From NCBI RefSeq assembly GCF_000175615.1, contig NZ_ACVO01000014.1:19481-83480 (forward strand): a stretch of DNA of 64,000 bases, given 5' to 3'. Position numbers and translations under genes: made by a program. The notes beneath the pieces are model-generated. The model saw only the letters and a list, made by a program, of their open reading frames with translations. It was not told the DNA's origin and did not search any database. This document shows positions 34,642 to 43,122 of this stretch, one piece after another (positions within the stretch are counted from its first letter, which is position 1; each line of letters starts with the position of its first letter). Source of the stretch: Rothia mucilaginosa ATCC 25296 (lineage in GTDB: Bacteria > Actinomycetota > Actinomycetes > Actinomycetales > Micrococcaceae).

Positions 34642-35943
34642 GTGAAGACCGCCGTCGAGAAGCTCAACCCGACCCTCGCAAAGATTGAGGTCGAGGTTCC
34701 CTTCGCAGAATTCAAGCCCTACCTGGACCGCACCTACAAGAACCTCTCGGGTCAGATCAGCGTTCCCGGCTTCCGCAAGGGTAAGCTGCCCAAGCAGCTC
34801 ATCGAGCAGCGTGCGGGCTTCGACTACATCGTCGAGGCATCCCTGAACGACGCTCTGAACGACTACTACGCACAGGCACTGGGCGAGAACGAACTCTCCC
34901 CCCTGGCACAGCCCGAGCTGGACGTTCAGTCCCAGCCCTCCACCGAGAACCGTGAGGCAGACGTCAAGCTGACCATCACCGTCACCGTCCGCCCCGAAAT
35001 CGAGCTGCCCAACTACGAGGGCCTCGAGGTTGAGGTTGACGAGGTAGAGGTCACCGCTGAGGACGAGGTTCAGGCACTGGACGCTCTGCGTGAGCGCTTC
35101 GGCACCCTGAAGACCGTTGAGCGCCCCGCAGCTGACAAGGACTTCGTGACCATCGACATCGCCGCAGAAATCGACGGCGAGCAGGTAGACGCAGCAAACG
35201 ACCTGTCCTACCAGATCGGTTCCGGCACCATGCTCGACGGCATCGACGAGGCTCTGACCGGCCTGTCCGCTGGCGAGGACGCAACCTTCGAGACCAAGCT
35301 CTCCGGCGGCGAGCACGCAGGCGAGCAGGCAGTCATCAAGGTCAAGCTCTCCGCAGTCAAGGAGCGCGAGCTGCCCGCAGCTGACGACGAGTTCGCACAG
35401 CTGGCTTCCGAGTTCGACACCATCGACGAGCTGAAGGAAGACATCAAGAAGCAGGTTGCAGAAGCTAAGGTTGCCGAGCAGGGCACCCAGGCACGCGACA
35501 AGGTCCTCGCAAAGCTCGTTGAGCTCGTCGAGATCCCCGTCCCCGAGAAGGTTATCGAGGACCAGCTCGAGCAGCACTTCAACAACCCCAACGCTGAAGC
35601 AGACCACGACACCGAGGAGCACCGCGCCGAGGTTCGCGAGAACACCGAGACCGCTTTCAAGAACGAGATGGTTCTCGACGCTGTTGCGGACAAGGAAGAA
35701 GTGACCGTTGACCAGGCTGAGATGATTAACTACATCATCACCATGAGCTCCCAGTACGGCATGGACCCCAACCAGTTCGCACAGATGCTGGACGGCTCCG
35801 GCCAGGCTGGCGCACTGGTCGGCGAGGTTCGCCGCTCCAAGGCTCTGGCAGCAGTGCTGAAGACCGCAGTGGTCAAGGACACCAAGGGCAACGTTGTTGA
35901 CCTGTCCAAGTACCTGGGTGAGGGCGAAGAGGCAGCTGCCTAA
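34642..35943 (+). CDS. tig: Trigger factor
   Basis: Ribosome-bound chaperone and peptidyl-prolyl isomerase that receives nascent chains at the exit tunnel. It has 433 residues. The N-terminal ribosome-binding domain carries the signature [16 protein letters not shown]. The FKBP-like PPIase domain lies at about residues 160-245 ([29 protein letters not shown]). The helical C-terminal chaperone domain follows. GTG start at 34642 with AGGAGA upstream. A tRNA-Pro lies directly ahead, probably on the same primary transcript. The small hairpin GCGGCAC/GTGCCGC (34591-34613) lies in the leader. The terminator after it separates tig from clpP1. Confidence 0.97.
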   Translation: MKTAVEKLNPTLAKIEVEVPFAEFKPYLDRTYKNLSGQISVPGFRKGKLPKQLIEQRAGFDYIVEASLNDALNDYYAQALGENELSPLAQPELDVQSQPSTENREADVKLTITVTVRPEIELPNYEGLEVEVDEVEVTAEDEVQALDALRERFGTLKTVERPAADKDFVTIDIAAEIDGEQVDAANDLSYQIGSGTMLDGIDEALTGLSAGEDATFETKLSGGEHAGEQAVIKVKLSAVKERELPAADDEFAQLASEFDTIDELKEDIKKQVAEAKVAEQGTQARDKVLAKLVELVEIPVPEKVIEDQLEQHFNNPNAEADHDTEEHRAEVRENTETAFKNEMVLDAVADKEEVTVDQAEMINYIITMSSQYGMDPNQFAQMLDGSGQAGALVGEVRRSKALAAVLKTAVVKDTKGNVVDLSKYLGEGEEAAA

Positions 35944-36262
35944 ATCCCCGCCACGGTCTGCAAAAAGCCACCCCGCTAGAGGGCGTGAGCTGATTGCTTG
36001 AAACGTGTAGCCTCAGCGGGCATCCACCGAATTACCGGTTGGGTGCCCGCTGAGGCTCTTTTCACCCCAAACTATTCCGCCCTCAAGTTATTCCATACCG
36101 AGGTTTTCGCCTCTGCTTCACCCCCTGGCGAACGAACAACCCGAAGGGAAGCGGGGGAGAGCAACTATCGGTAAGGTAGTAGCAACGAAACTTTTCGCGT
36201 GCGCTCCGGCGCGTAAATCGCGCAAAGATGCAGCGAAGACCCATTAGAGAAGAAGAGGAAGA
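35944..36262. other. tig-clpP1 intergenic region
   Basis: It contains the tig terminator at 36009-36064. The remaining ~200 bp upstream of clpP1 presumably hold its promoter, but I cannot name convincing boxes. Confidence 0.4.
36009..36064 (+). terminator. Terminator after tig
   Basis: The 14-bp stem AGCCTCAGCGGGCA / TGCCCGCTGAGGCT is followed by CTTTTC. Confidence 0.88.
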
Positions 36263-36916
36263 ATGTCCAGCTACATGCCTCTGCCCATCGGCGCCTCCCA
36301 GGCAGCCGGCGTGGCGCCCGCGCCGTCTATGGCAACCCCCATCGTTGGTGCCCAGGAAGATTACGTCTACAACAGCCTCCTGAAGGAGCGCATTATCTGG
36401 CTCGGCTCCGAGGTGCGCGACTCCAACGCCAACCTCATCTGCTCCCAGATGCTGCTGCTCTCGGCTGAAGACCCCGAGGCAGACATCTACCTGTACATCA
36501 ACTCTCCCGGCGGCTCCGTCACCGCCGGCATGGCTATCTATGACACCATGCAGCTCATCCCGAACGACGTGGTGACCGTGGTGACCGGTATGGCAGCATC
36601 CATGGGTCAGTTCCTGCTCACCGCAGGCACCATCGGCAAGCGCTACGCAACCCCGAACGCCCGCATCCTCATGCACCAGCCCCTCGGCGGTATTGGCGGT
36701 ACCGCATCGGATATCCGCACTCAGGCTGAGCTGATTCTGGACATGAAGAAGCGCCTGGCAGAGATCACCGCTGAACGCACCGGCAAGAGCCTGGAAACCA
36801 TCCTGAAGGATAACGACCGCGACAACTGGTTCAATGCGGAAGAAGGCCTGGAATACGGCTTCTTCGACCACATTGCCACCACCGCCGGTAAGCTGCCCGA
36901 ATCGAAGAACGCATAA
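36263..36916 (+). CDS. clpP1: ATP-dependent Clp protease proteolytic subunit 1
   Basis: Serine protease subunit of 217 residues that forms the Clp barrel with ClpP2. The catalytic triad is visible: Ser in [10 protein letters not shown], His in LMHQPLGG, Asp in DNDRDNWF. The handle helix contains the QAELIL region. The N-terminal ~28 residues, rich in Ala/Pro, are probably removed. AGAGGAAG sits before the ATG. clpP2 starts 11 bases after its stop, so the pair is one operon, as in mycobacteria where mixed ClpP1P2 is the active form. Confidence 0.96.
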   Translation: MSSYMPLPIGASQAAGVAPAPSMATPIVGAQEDYVYNSLLKERIIWLGSEVRDSNANLICSQMLLLSAEDPEADIYLYINSPGGSVTAGMAIYDTMQLIPNDVVTVVTGMAASMGQFLLTAGTIGKRYATPNARILMHQPLGGIGGTASDIRTQAELILDMKKRLAEITAERTGKSLETILKDNDRDNWFNAEEGLEYGFFDHIATTAGKLPESKNA

Positions 36917-36927
36917 GGGAGATGCAC

Positions 36928-37611
36928 ATGAACTACCTGCCGAACGATATCACCACCTCGGCGCCGGCTATGCCGAGCAACCGCTACGTGCTCCCCAGCT
37001 TCGAGGAGCGCACCCCCTACGGTTACAAGCGTCAGGACCCGTACGCAAAGCTGTTCGAGGACCGCATCATCTTCCTGGGCACCCAGGTGGACGACGCATC
37101 CGCTGACGACATCATGGCTCAGCTGCTGGTGCTGGAGGCACAGGACCCCGAGCGTGACATCACCCTGTACATTAACTCGCCCGGCGGCTCCTTCACCGCA
37201 ATGACCGCCATCTACGACACTATGCAGTTCATCCGCCCCGAGATCCAGACCGTGTGCCTGGGTCAGGCGGCATCCGCTGCGGCGGTTCTGCTGGCTGCCG
37301 GTACCCCCGGCAAGCGTCTGGCACTGCCGAACGCTCGCGTGCTGATTCACCAGCCCGCGCTGAGCGGCCAGCAGGGCGGTCAGGCATCTGACATTGAGAT
37401 TCACGCGAACGAGGTTATGCGTATGCGTGAGTGGACTGCACAGACCCTGGCACTGCACTCGGGCAAGACCTACGAGAAAGTTGACCGCTCCATTGAGCGT
37501 GACAACATTCTGACTGCGGCTGCTGCCCTGGAGTACGGCCTGGTCGATAAGGTGCTGGAGTCGCGTAAGCTGCGTAAGCCTGCGACCAACACCGCTATTT
37601 CCCACACCTAA
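36928..37611 (+). CDS. clpP2: ATP-dependent Clp protease proteolytic subunit 2
   Basis: Second ClpP of 227 residues. Ser lies in [14 protein letters not shown], His in LIHQPALSG, Asp in [10 protein letters not shown] chose the ATG at 36928, because AAGGGAG (36915-36921) is six bases before it and directly abuts the alternative ATG at 36922. The protein ends shortly after the catalytic core ([11 protein letters not shown]). It is paired with clpP1 and closed by a structured terminator; clpX follows as a separate unit. Confidence 0.95.
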   Translation: MNYLPNDITTSAPAMPSNRYVLPSFEERTPYGYKRQDPYAKLFEDRIIFLGTQVDDASADDIMAQLLVLEAQDPERDITLYINSPGGSFTAMTAIYDTMQFIRPEIQTVCLGQAASAAAVLLAAGTPGKRLALPNARVLIHQPALSGQQGGQASDIEIHANEVMRMREWTAQTLALHSGKTYEKVDRSIERDNILTAAAALEYGLVDKVLESRKLRKPATNTAISHT

Positions 37612-38072
37612 ACTTTAGTTTTGAGGAATATCCCGGAGCGTTTTTCGGGGGAGGGGCGGCATCGCTCCGTGTGCGAGCCTTCGGGCTGGTGCGCGGTGCG
37701 GTGCCGCCCTTTTTGCGCCCGCCAGGGGTACGGCAAGGCAGGCTGATATGTGGCGTTGACCTGCGCTTTCTTGCCGGGCTTTAGCGTCACATGCCTACCG
37801 TCATATGCCGGAGTATCAGCCCCGCCGCCGTCATAAAAGACTCGCTTTGTCATATGCCCGGTAAGTCCGTTCATTTGCGGTGCGTAATTCTGAGTTCCGG
37901 GGTGAACTCCGGTAGCCTTAGAGAGGGAGAAAATTCGAGTATTTCATACCGGTTTCTCACTCAAACCACGGCGCCCACCACCCGCCGGTGCCCCTCCTGA
38001 GAAATCACCGCAGACGTCAGGTCACTGACCCTTCTGCACCGATTTCACCACGCCGATCGAAAGGGAATCTTC
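37612..38072. other. clpP2-clpX intergenic region
   Basis: About 460 bp. After the terminator (37653-37715) there are two copies of GTCATATGCC (37799-37808 and about 37848-37857) and many CCGG steps. No gene is seen. AAAGGGA before 38073 is the clpX ribosome site. Confidence 0.4.
37653..37715 (+). terminator. Terminator after clpP2
   Basis: The outer stem GGGCGGCA / TGCCGCCC encloses smaller hairpins (including AGCCTTCGGGCT) and is followed by TTTTTG. Confidence 0.8.
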
Positions 38073-39440
38073 GTGGCCACAGACATCATTGTGCCTCCCG
38101 AACAGCCCAACGCCAGCATGCGATGCTCCTTCTGCAAGAAGACTCGCGCGCAGGTTTTCAAGATTGTGCTCGGCCCGAATGTTTCCATCTGCGACGAATG
38201 TGTGGAGCTGTGCGAAGAGATTCTCGCTGAAGAGCGTCTGAAGGTGAAATCCCCCGCGGCGGCGACTGCATCTCAGCTGGCTACTCCGCGCGAAATTTAC
38301 AGCTACCTCAACGACTACGTCATCGGTCAGGACGCGGCGAAGCGCACCCTGGCGGTGGCGGTGTACAACCACTACAAGCGCATCCACGATATTGATAACC
38401 CGGTGCTGACCTCCCGCATTCTTTCGGCGACCGCGGGGGAGCAGGTGGAGCTGGGCAAGTCGAATATTCTGATGCTCGGCCCGACTGGCTGCGGTAAAAC
38501 CTACCTGGCGGCAACCCTGGCGAAGAAGCTGGATGTGCCCTTCGCCCTGGTCGACGCAACCACCCTCACCGAGGCGGGCTACGTGGGTGACGACGTGGAG
38601 AACATTCTGCTGCGCCTCATCAACGCCGCTGACGGCGATATTGCTAAGGCTCAGCGCGGCATTATCTACATTGACGAGATCGACAAGATTGCCCGCAAGG
38701 GCGGCGAGAACCTTTCCATCACCCGTGACGTGTCCGGTGAGGGCGTGCAGCAGGCGCTGCTGAAGATTATTGAGGGCACCGTGGCGACCGTACCGCCGGA
38801 GGGCGGACGCAAGCACCCGGCACACGCGAATATTGAGATTGATACCTCGAACATTCTCTTCATCGTGGCTGGCGCCTTCGACAATATTGACGACCGCATC
38901 GCAGCCCGCGTGGGTGCCGGCGGCATCGGTTTCGGCGCTGAACTGGGCGGCTCCGTAAAGAACCCGCTGGACCAGATCATGCCCGAGGACCTGGCGCACT
39001 ACGGCATTATCCCCGAGCTGATTGGCCGCCTGCCGGTCATCTCGACCCTGAGTGAGCTCAACGAAAAAGAGCTGGCTCGCGTGCTGACCGAACCGAAGAA
39101 CGCGCTGCTCAAGCAGTACCGTCACCTCTTCGCCCTGGACGGCGTGGACCTGGTCCTCGACGACGCTGCGATCGCGGCTATTGCCCGCCTCGCCGCCGAA
39201 CGAGGCACCGGTGCCCGCGGCCTGCGCGCCATGATGGAGCAGATTCTGCAGCCGATTATGTTCGACATCCCGGACCGCACCGATGTGGTGTCCATCGTCA
39301 TCGGTGAGGACACCGTGCTCAACGGCACGGAACCCCGCTACGTGTTGCAGGCGCCCGACCCCGAAACCGAGACCACCCGCACCGTGAAGGGGGAGGCGAA
39401 AGCCGCCTCCCTGAAGGAAGCGGACCGTCAGGCGGCATAA
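38073..39440 (+). CDS. clpX: ATP-dependent Clp protease ATP-binding subunit ClpX
   Basis: AAA+ unfoldase of 455 residues that recognises degron-tagged proteins and feeds them to ClpP. The N-terminal zinc-binding domain is visible as [20 protein letters not shown] then CDECVELC (4 Cys). Other motifs are Walker [10 protein letters not shown], Walker [12 protein letters not shown], the pore loop GYVGDD, the ClpP-contact loop IGFGAE (the IGF tripeptide), and the sensor region [13 protein letters not shown] start at 38073 after AAAGGGA. It is separated from clpP1P2 by a terminator, so it has its own promoter. Confidence 0.97.
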   Translation: MATDIIVPPEQPNASMRCSFCKKTRAQVFKIVLGPNVSICDECVELCEEILAEERLKVKSPAAATASQLATPREIYSYLNDYVIGQDAAKRTLAVAVYNHYKRIHDIDNPVLTSRILSATAGEQVELGKSNILMLGPTGCGKTYLAATLAKKLDVPFALVDATTLTEAGYVGDDVENILLRLINAADGDIAKAQRGIIYIDEIDKIARKGGENLSITRDVSGEGVQQALLKIIEGTVATVPPEGGRKHPAHANIEIDTSNILFIVAGAFDNIDDRIAARVGAGGIGFGAELGGSVKNPLDQIMPEDLAHYGIIPELIGRLPVISTLSELNEKELARVLTEPKNALLKQYRHLFALDGVDLVLDDAAIAAIARLAAERGTGARGLRAMMEQILQPIMFDIPDRTDVVSIVIGEDTVLNGTEPRYVLQAPDPETETTRTVKGEAKAASLKEADRQAA

Positions 39441-39476
39441 CCGAATACTTCCAGCCGATAGGCTAGGGAATAAAGA

Positions 39477-39508
39477 AGCCGTCGCCCCGGTTATACGGGG
39501 TGACGGCT
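39477..39508 (+). terminator. Hairpin after clpX
   Basis: The stem AGCCGTCGCCCCG / CGGGGTGACGGCT (one mismatch) has a 6-base loop. It lacks a T-tract. Confidence 0.55.
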
Positions 39509-39628
39509 CACTAGCAGGTACCGCTTTCGCTGGCATGTCCTGATGAGCGTGTACTGAAGAGCGTGTACCGAAGAATAAGCGCCGGCTCATAGAAGCGGCT
39601 GGCGCAACCGTATGAGAGAGGAACACTC

Positions 39629-40270
39629 ATGACTGAGAACGCACCCGCACAGATTGATTTCTGGTTCGACCCGATCTGCCCCTGGTGCTGGATTACCTCC
39701 CGCTGGATTGGCGAAGTGCAGAAGGTCCGCAACGTTGAGGTGACCTGGCGTCCCTTCTCCCTGTCCATGCACAACCAGGGCCGTGACCTGCCCGCCGACT
39801 ACCAGGCAATGATGGACCGGTCCTGGGCGCCGACCCGCCTCATTACCGCTGTGCGCGAGCTGCACGGCAACGAGGTCATCAAGCCCCTCTACGACGCTCT
39901 GGGCGAGCAGATTCACCACAACAAGAACAAGGCTGATTCCTACCGCGCCGCAATCGTCAAGGCGCTGGAGGAGGTCAACCTGCCCGCTGAGCTGGTGGAC
40001 GTCGCCTTCACCGACCAGTACGATGAGCAGATGCGCGCCTCCCTGGACCTGGCACTGGAGACCGTGGGCGGCACCGATGTGGGTGTTCCGCTGATTTCCA
40101 TCAACGGCACCGCTTTCTTCGGCCCGGTCATCTCCCCGAGCCCCGCCGGTGAAGAAGCAGGTAAGCTCTTCGACGGCGCTCTGGCACTGGCTTCCTACCC
40201 CGGCTTCTTTGAGCTCAAGCGTCCCCGTAACGTGGGCCCGATTTTCCACGGCGAAAAGGGCGAAGCCTAA
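39629..40270 (+). CDS. DsbA-family CPWC protein, mycothiol-dependent reductase type (Rv2466c-like)
   Basis: A 213-residue thioredoxin-fold protein with a helical insert. The active site is CPWC in WFDPICPWCWITSRW, and GVPLISINGTAFFGPVISP carries the cis-Pro loop region. GEEAGKLFDG and SYPGFFELKRPR closely follow the mycobacterial Rv2466c pattern. That enzyme is a mycothiol-dependent reductase active in oxidative defence and in activating nitro-prodrugs. There is no signal peptide, so it is cytoplasmic. AGAGGA precedes the ATG. It is single, with a strong bidirectional terminator. Confidence 0.88.
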   Translation: MTENAPAQIDFWFDPICPWCWITSRWIGEVQKVRNVEVTWRPFSLSMHNQGRDLPADYQAMMDRSWAPTRLITAVRELHGNEVIKPLYDALGEQIHHNKNKADSYRAAIVKALEEVNLPAELVDVAFTDQYDEQMRASLDLALETVGGTDVGVPLISINGTAFFGPVISPSPAGEEAGKLFDGALALASYPGFFELKRPRNVGPIFHGEKGEA

Positions 40271-40336
40271 GAACCCTGCAATGTGCTGAGATTCCTGCAA
40301 TGCGCGCAGGCTCGGTAGAGTCTGCGGCTGCAGAGC

Positions 40337-40379
40337 AAAAAAGTACCGCCCGGTCATGTACTGACCGGGCGGTACTTTT
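40337..40379. terminator. Bidirectional terminator
   Basis: The 16-bp stem AAAAGTACCGCCCGGT / ACCGGGCGGTACTTTT has A/T tracts on both ends. It lies between convergent genes. Confidence 0.9.
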
Positions 40380-40426
40380 CTATTCACTATGTTGCGCTGA
40401 AACGTGCAATCCCTGAAGCGTGCATT

Positions 40427-42010
40427 CTATGTGCGGTGAGCGCCGCTTGCAGAGGTAGCTTTGCGTGCCTTCTGCGCATTGTGCGCCTTCTGTGCTTTCA
40501 GCGCTTTCTGAGCCTTGCGCTGTGCCCTGTGCTCCAGAACCTTCGGGTGCGTTGCACGCTGCACGATCTTCGTATCGCGCATGTGGAAGGTGCGGGTTGC
40601 CGTGTACTGGACCGCCGCATCCGAGGTGAACGCCAGCATCGCAAACACCGCAACACCCAGCTGGAAGAAAATCGTGGACAGCGGCAGGGACTGGTGGCCC
40701 CACAGCACACCACCGGTAATCGCTGCGAAGTTCAGCGCCGTCAACAGCAGAGCCAGGCGACGAGCCTTCGACGATCCGCGCAACGTGCTCCACAGCAGGA
40801 ACAGGTGCACCGCCGAATAAATTGCTACAAAACCCACCAGCACGGTGCCGGTAATGGTGAGCAGCACGTTGCTATCCACCTGATCGAAGAGGTCCAGCAG
40901 CTCAATGTCGTTGCCGGAGCCTTCCTCCAGCAGCTTGGCGCGAAGTGCCGGGCGGCTGAGCGCCAAAATGACGCTGTTGACAATGTCGGCGAGGGTCACG
41001 GCGATGAGCATACCCGAACCAACCAGCAGGCTCAGCGGCATGCGGTACGCCAGGTCGTGCGCGCTGGAGAGGTGAATTTCTTCCTGCTCCTGCGGCTCCA
41101 GACCCTCATTGTTCAGCACGATGACCGGGAGCGCGCCGTCCGTACGGATCGCGTCACCGCCGCCGTTACGGGCGTGGTAGCCGGAGGAAAAATCGTGCAG
41201 AATCTCAACGTGAGTTTCCGGGTGGGCGTACTGAATGGACTCCACAATGTAGTCGCGTTCAAAGTCGGTTTCAGCGTCAATGCGGTGCGTGACCTGCAGG
41301 GTGAAGAAGCTGAAACCCACACCGGAGTCGTAGGTGCCCGCCGCCAACCAATCCACCTGGTGACCGCCCGGCAGAAGCCAGCCGTCCGGGGTTTTCCAGA
41401 AGCGCACGTGGTGGCGCTTCTCGGGGTTGCCGTCCACTTCCTTCTGGTAGGCGAAAGCCTGCGTCTTACCAAAAATTTTTAGCGGGGAGACCGGCGCCTC
41501 CGCGTAGGAACGGCGGGTGATGGTGGAGATAATAATCTTCCACGAGGAGACGAGGGTGACGTCGTCAGCGCGGGTCCAGCCGGCGTCCTGCATGACCTGG
41601 TGAATCTGCTCCTCGGTACCAATCAGACCGATATTGACCGGGTCACCGAGCAGACCGTCCGGGGTGCGGGTGCGCCCAATAAAGTAGTCGGGCACGTAGA
41701 TGCGGGTCATGATCGCGTGAAAACGCGGTAGCGTCAGGTACGCGGTGACCGCCCAGAAAATGAAGGCGATGGGGAAACCCCAGAAAGAATGGCCGACCGT
41801 ATTCGCCAGAATCATGAAGGTCAGCACGAGGGCCGCGATGCCGGCGAAGATGAAGAAGAGAGTGTCCCAGAAATCGACCCACAAACTGCGCGGGACGAGG
41901 TCTTGCGCCGTGCCGCGCGCGTCAATATCACCACGGTAAACCGGTGGCGAGGTAACTGGGGGAGCAACATCGCTACGGATAGGCCGCAGGACGCGTTTTT
42001 GGTGGGACAT
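40427..42010 (-). CDS. Membrane protein with LssY_C domain
   Basis: A 527-residue integral membrane protein. Two hydrophobic segments (LFFIFAGIAALVLTFMIL, WGFPIAFIFWAVTAYLTL) are followed by a soluble domain at about residues 115-275. This domain matches the LssY C-terminal domain: DPVNIGLIGTEEQIHQVM, AGWTRADDVTL, YDSGVGFSFFTLQVTHRIDA. Four further hydrophobic segments fill residues ~320-475. The C terminus is a very basic Ala/Lys tail (RAQRKAQKALKAQKAHNAQK). LssY_C appears in proteins linked to phosphatase and lipid metabolism, with unknown reaction. The start at 42010 follows AAAGGGCGGG. Confidence 0.82.
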   Translation of the reverse strand: MSHQKRVLRPIRSDVAPPVTSPPVYRGDIDARGTAQDLVPRSLWVDFWDTLFFIFAGIAALVLTFMILANTVGHSFWGFPIAFIFWAVTAYLTLPRFHAIMTRIYVPDYFIGRTRTPDGLLGDPVNIGLIGTEEQIHQVMQDAGWTRADDVTLVSSWKIIISTITRRSYAEAPVSPLKIFGKTQAFAYQKEVDGNPEKRHHVRFWKTPDGWLLPGGHQVDWLAAGTYDSGVGFSFFTLQVTHRIDAETDFERDYIVESIQYAHPETHVEILHDFSSGYHARNGGGDAIRTDGALPVIVLNNEGLEPQEQEEIHLSSAHDLAYRMPLSLLVGSGMLIAVTLADIVNSVILALSRPALRAKLLEEGSGNDIELLDLFDQVDSNVLLTITGTVLVGFVAIYSAVHLFLLWSTLRGSSKARRLALLLTALNFAAITGGVLWGHQSLPLSTIFFQLGVAVFAMLAFTSDAAVQYTATRTFHMRDTKIVQRATHPKVLEHRAQRKAQKALKAQKAHNAQKARKATSASGAHRT

Positions 42011-42191
42011 TCCCGCCCTTTCTGCAACATAGTTAGGGTCTTTGAATATCCATAACTATAGCAAGGGGCAGGTTATGTGAAGTACGCATTCCGGGCAGGG
42101 CTTAATCGCTTGGCTCGATAGCCCCGCCGCAGAAAAACGCGGTACAACGCGGAGTGCTGGCGTTGCCGCGCGAAAGAAATAAAGGGTGACC

Positions 42192-42593
42192 CTACTCGGG
42201 GAGGGGCTTAGCCTCCACAGCGGCGCGTGCGGCGGCAATGGAGCTTTCGTGGTGCAGCATATCGCGGCTTTCACGCATGAGACGCACCCACTTGCGGGTC
42301 AGCTCCTCAAGCTGCTGAGCGGTCAACGAACCGGAGGCGATGCTCGCCTCATCGGCGGCGGCGCTGGTGGAAATATGCTGAAGCCAGAGTTCATACACTT
42401 CGTTGGTGTAGCTGGCACGCAGCGCCTGGGCATGTTCACGTGCCTGGCTGATGTACTCGTTCAGGCTCGTGTGATAGTGCTGAAGCTGATCGGGGGAAAT
42501 GTTGGCTTGTGCTCCTGGCGGCGTGCTCGGGGTTGAGCTCTGCCTCGTCTGAGGCTCTTGCGGTAATCCGGAAGATGAAGAGTGTGAATTCAT
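42192..42593 (-). CDS. Small helical protein of unknown function
   Basis: A 133-residue soluble protein that I do not recognise. The first ~30 residues are Ser/Pro/Gln-rich; the remainder is predicted helical (YHTSLNEYISQAREHAQALR, LEELTRKWVRLMRESRDMLH). No Shine-Dalgarno precedes the ATG at 42593, but CATAAT on the - strand ends about five bases before it, so a leaderless mRNA is possible. It follows the LssY_C gene's 5' side on the same strand with a ~180 bp gap. Confidence 0.55.
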   Translation of the reverse strand: MNSHSSSSGLPQEPQTRQSSTPSTPPGAQANISPDQLQHYHTSLNEYISQAREHAQALRASYTNEVYELWLQHISTSAAADEASIASGSLTAQQLEELTRKWVRLMRESRDMLHHESSIAAARAAVEAKPLPE

Positions 42594-43122
42594 AGTAATT
42601 ATGGGTGCGCCTACTTTGGCGCGGGTCAGAGTCAGGACGCATCGCTGCGTCTGACGGGTGGTTTACTGTCGTGCGGTTGGTCGGGGTATGTCGTTACTCG
42701 TACCGGTGATTTATCTGTTGCTGAAGTTGAATAGAAGGTTGTTCCTGATGGTAAAACCCTCGCATCAACAATCATACATAAAGTGACAGTCAATCTCATA
42801 AGGTTGATTATGCTCTTTGCACATTGATGAATATAAAAAAGGGGTTGGAAATCCCACAGAATCCCCACAGATTAGCAGGCTAAACCCACATCGTTGGGGA
42901 AGGGAGCCAGGAAAGCTCTTCGAATCAGATGCAGGTACTTGCGGGCCCCACAGAGATAAAACACAAAGTCAGCACCGTATAGGTCCGCAGCCGGGGCCTC
43001 ACACCCGGCGAGCTACAACGAACAGTAGGCACAGAAAACGGGGCGGTACTGAAAACCAGTACCGCCCCGTTACCAACACCAAAGTGGCGTCATAAAATCA
43101 AGCGATAAACGCTAAGACGCGA
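42594..43122. other. Intergenic region without a visible gene
   Basis: About 530 bp. Holds the bulged hairpin GTCAG-G-ACGCA / TGCGT-CTGAC (42631-42655) and the valS terminator (43037-43071). No ribosome site or domain-bearing frame is seen. Confidence 0.45.
43037..43071 (-). terminator. Terminator after valS
   Basis: The 14-bp stem AACGGGGCGGTACT / AGTACCGCCCCGTT is followed by TTCTG on the - strand, with A/T flanks. Confidence 0.85.

Noticed and set aside
36922..36927. Earlier ATG for clpP2
   Set aside because: It abuts the AAGGGAG ribosome site with no spacer; the ATG at 36928 has a proper six-base spacer.
39546..39575. Direct repeat AGCGTGTAC(T/C)GAAG upstream of the DsbA-like gene
   Set aside because: Two short adjacent copies only, with no other sign of a regulatory or mobile element; likely local slippage.
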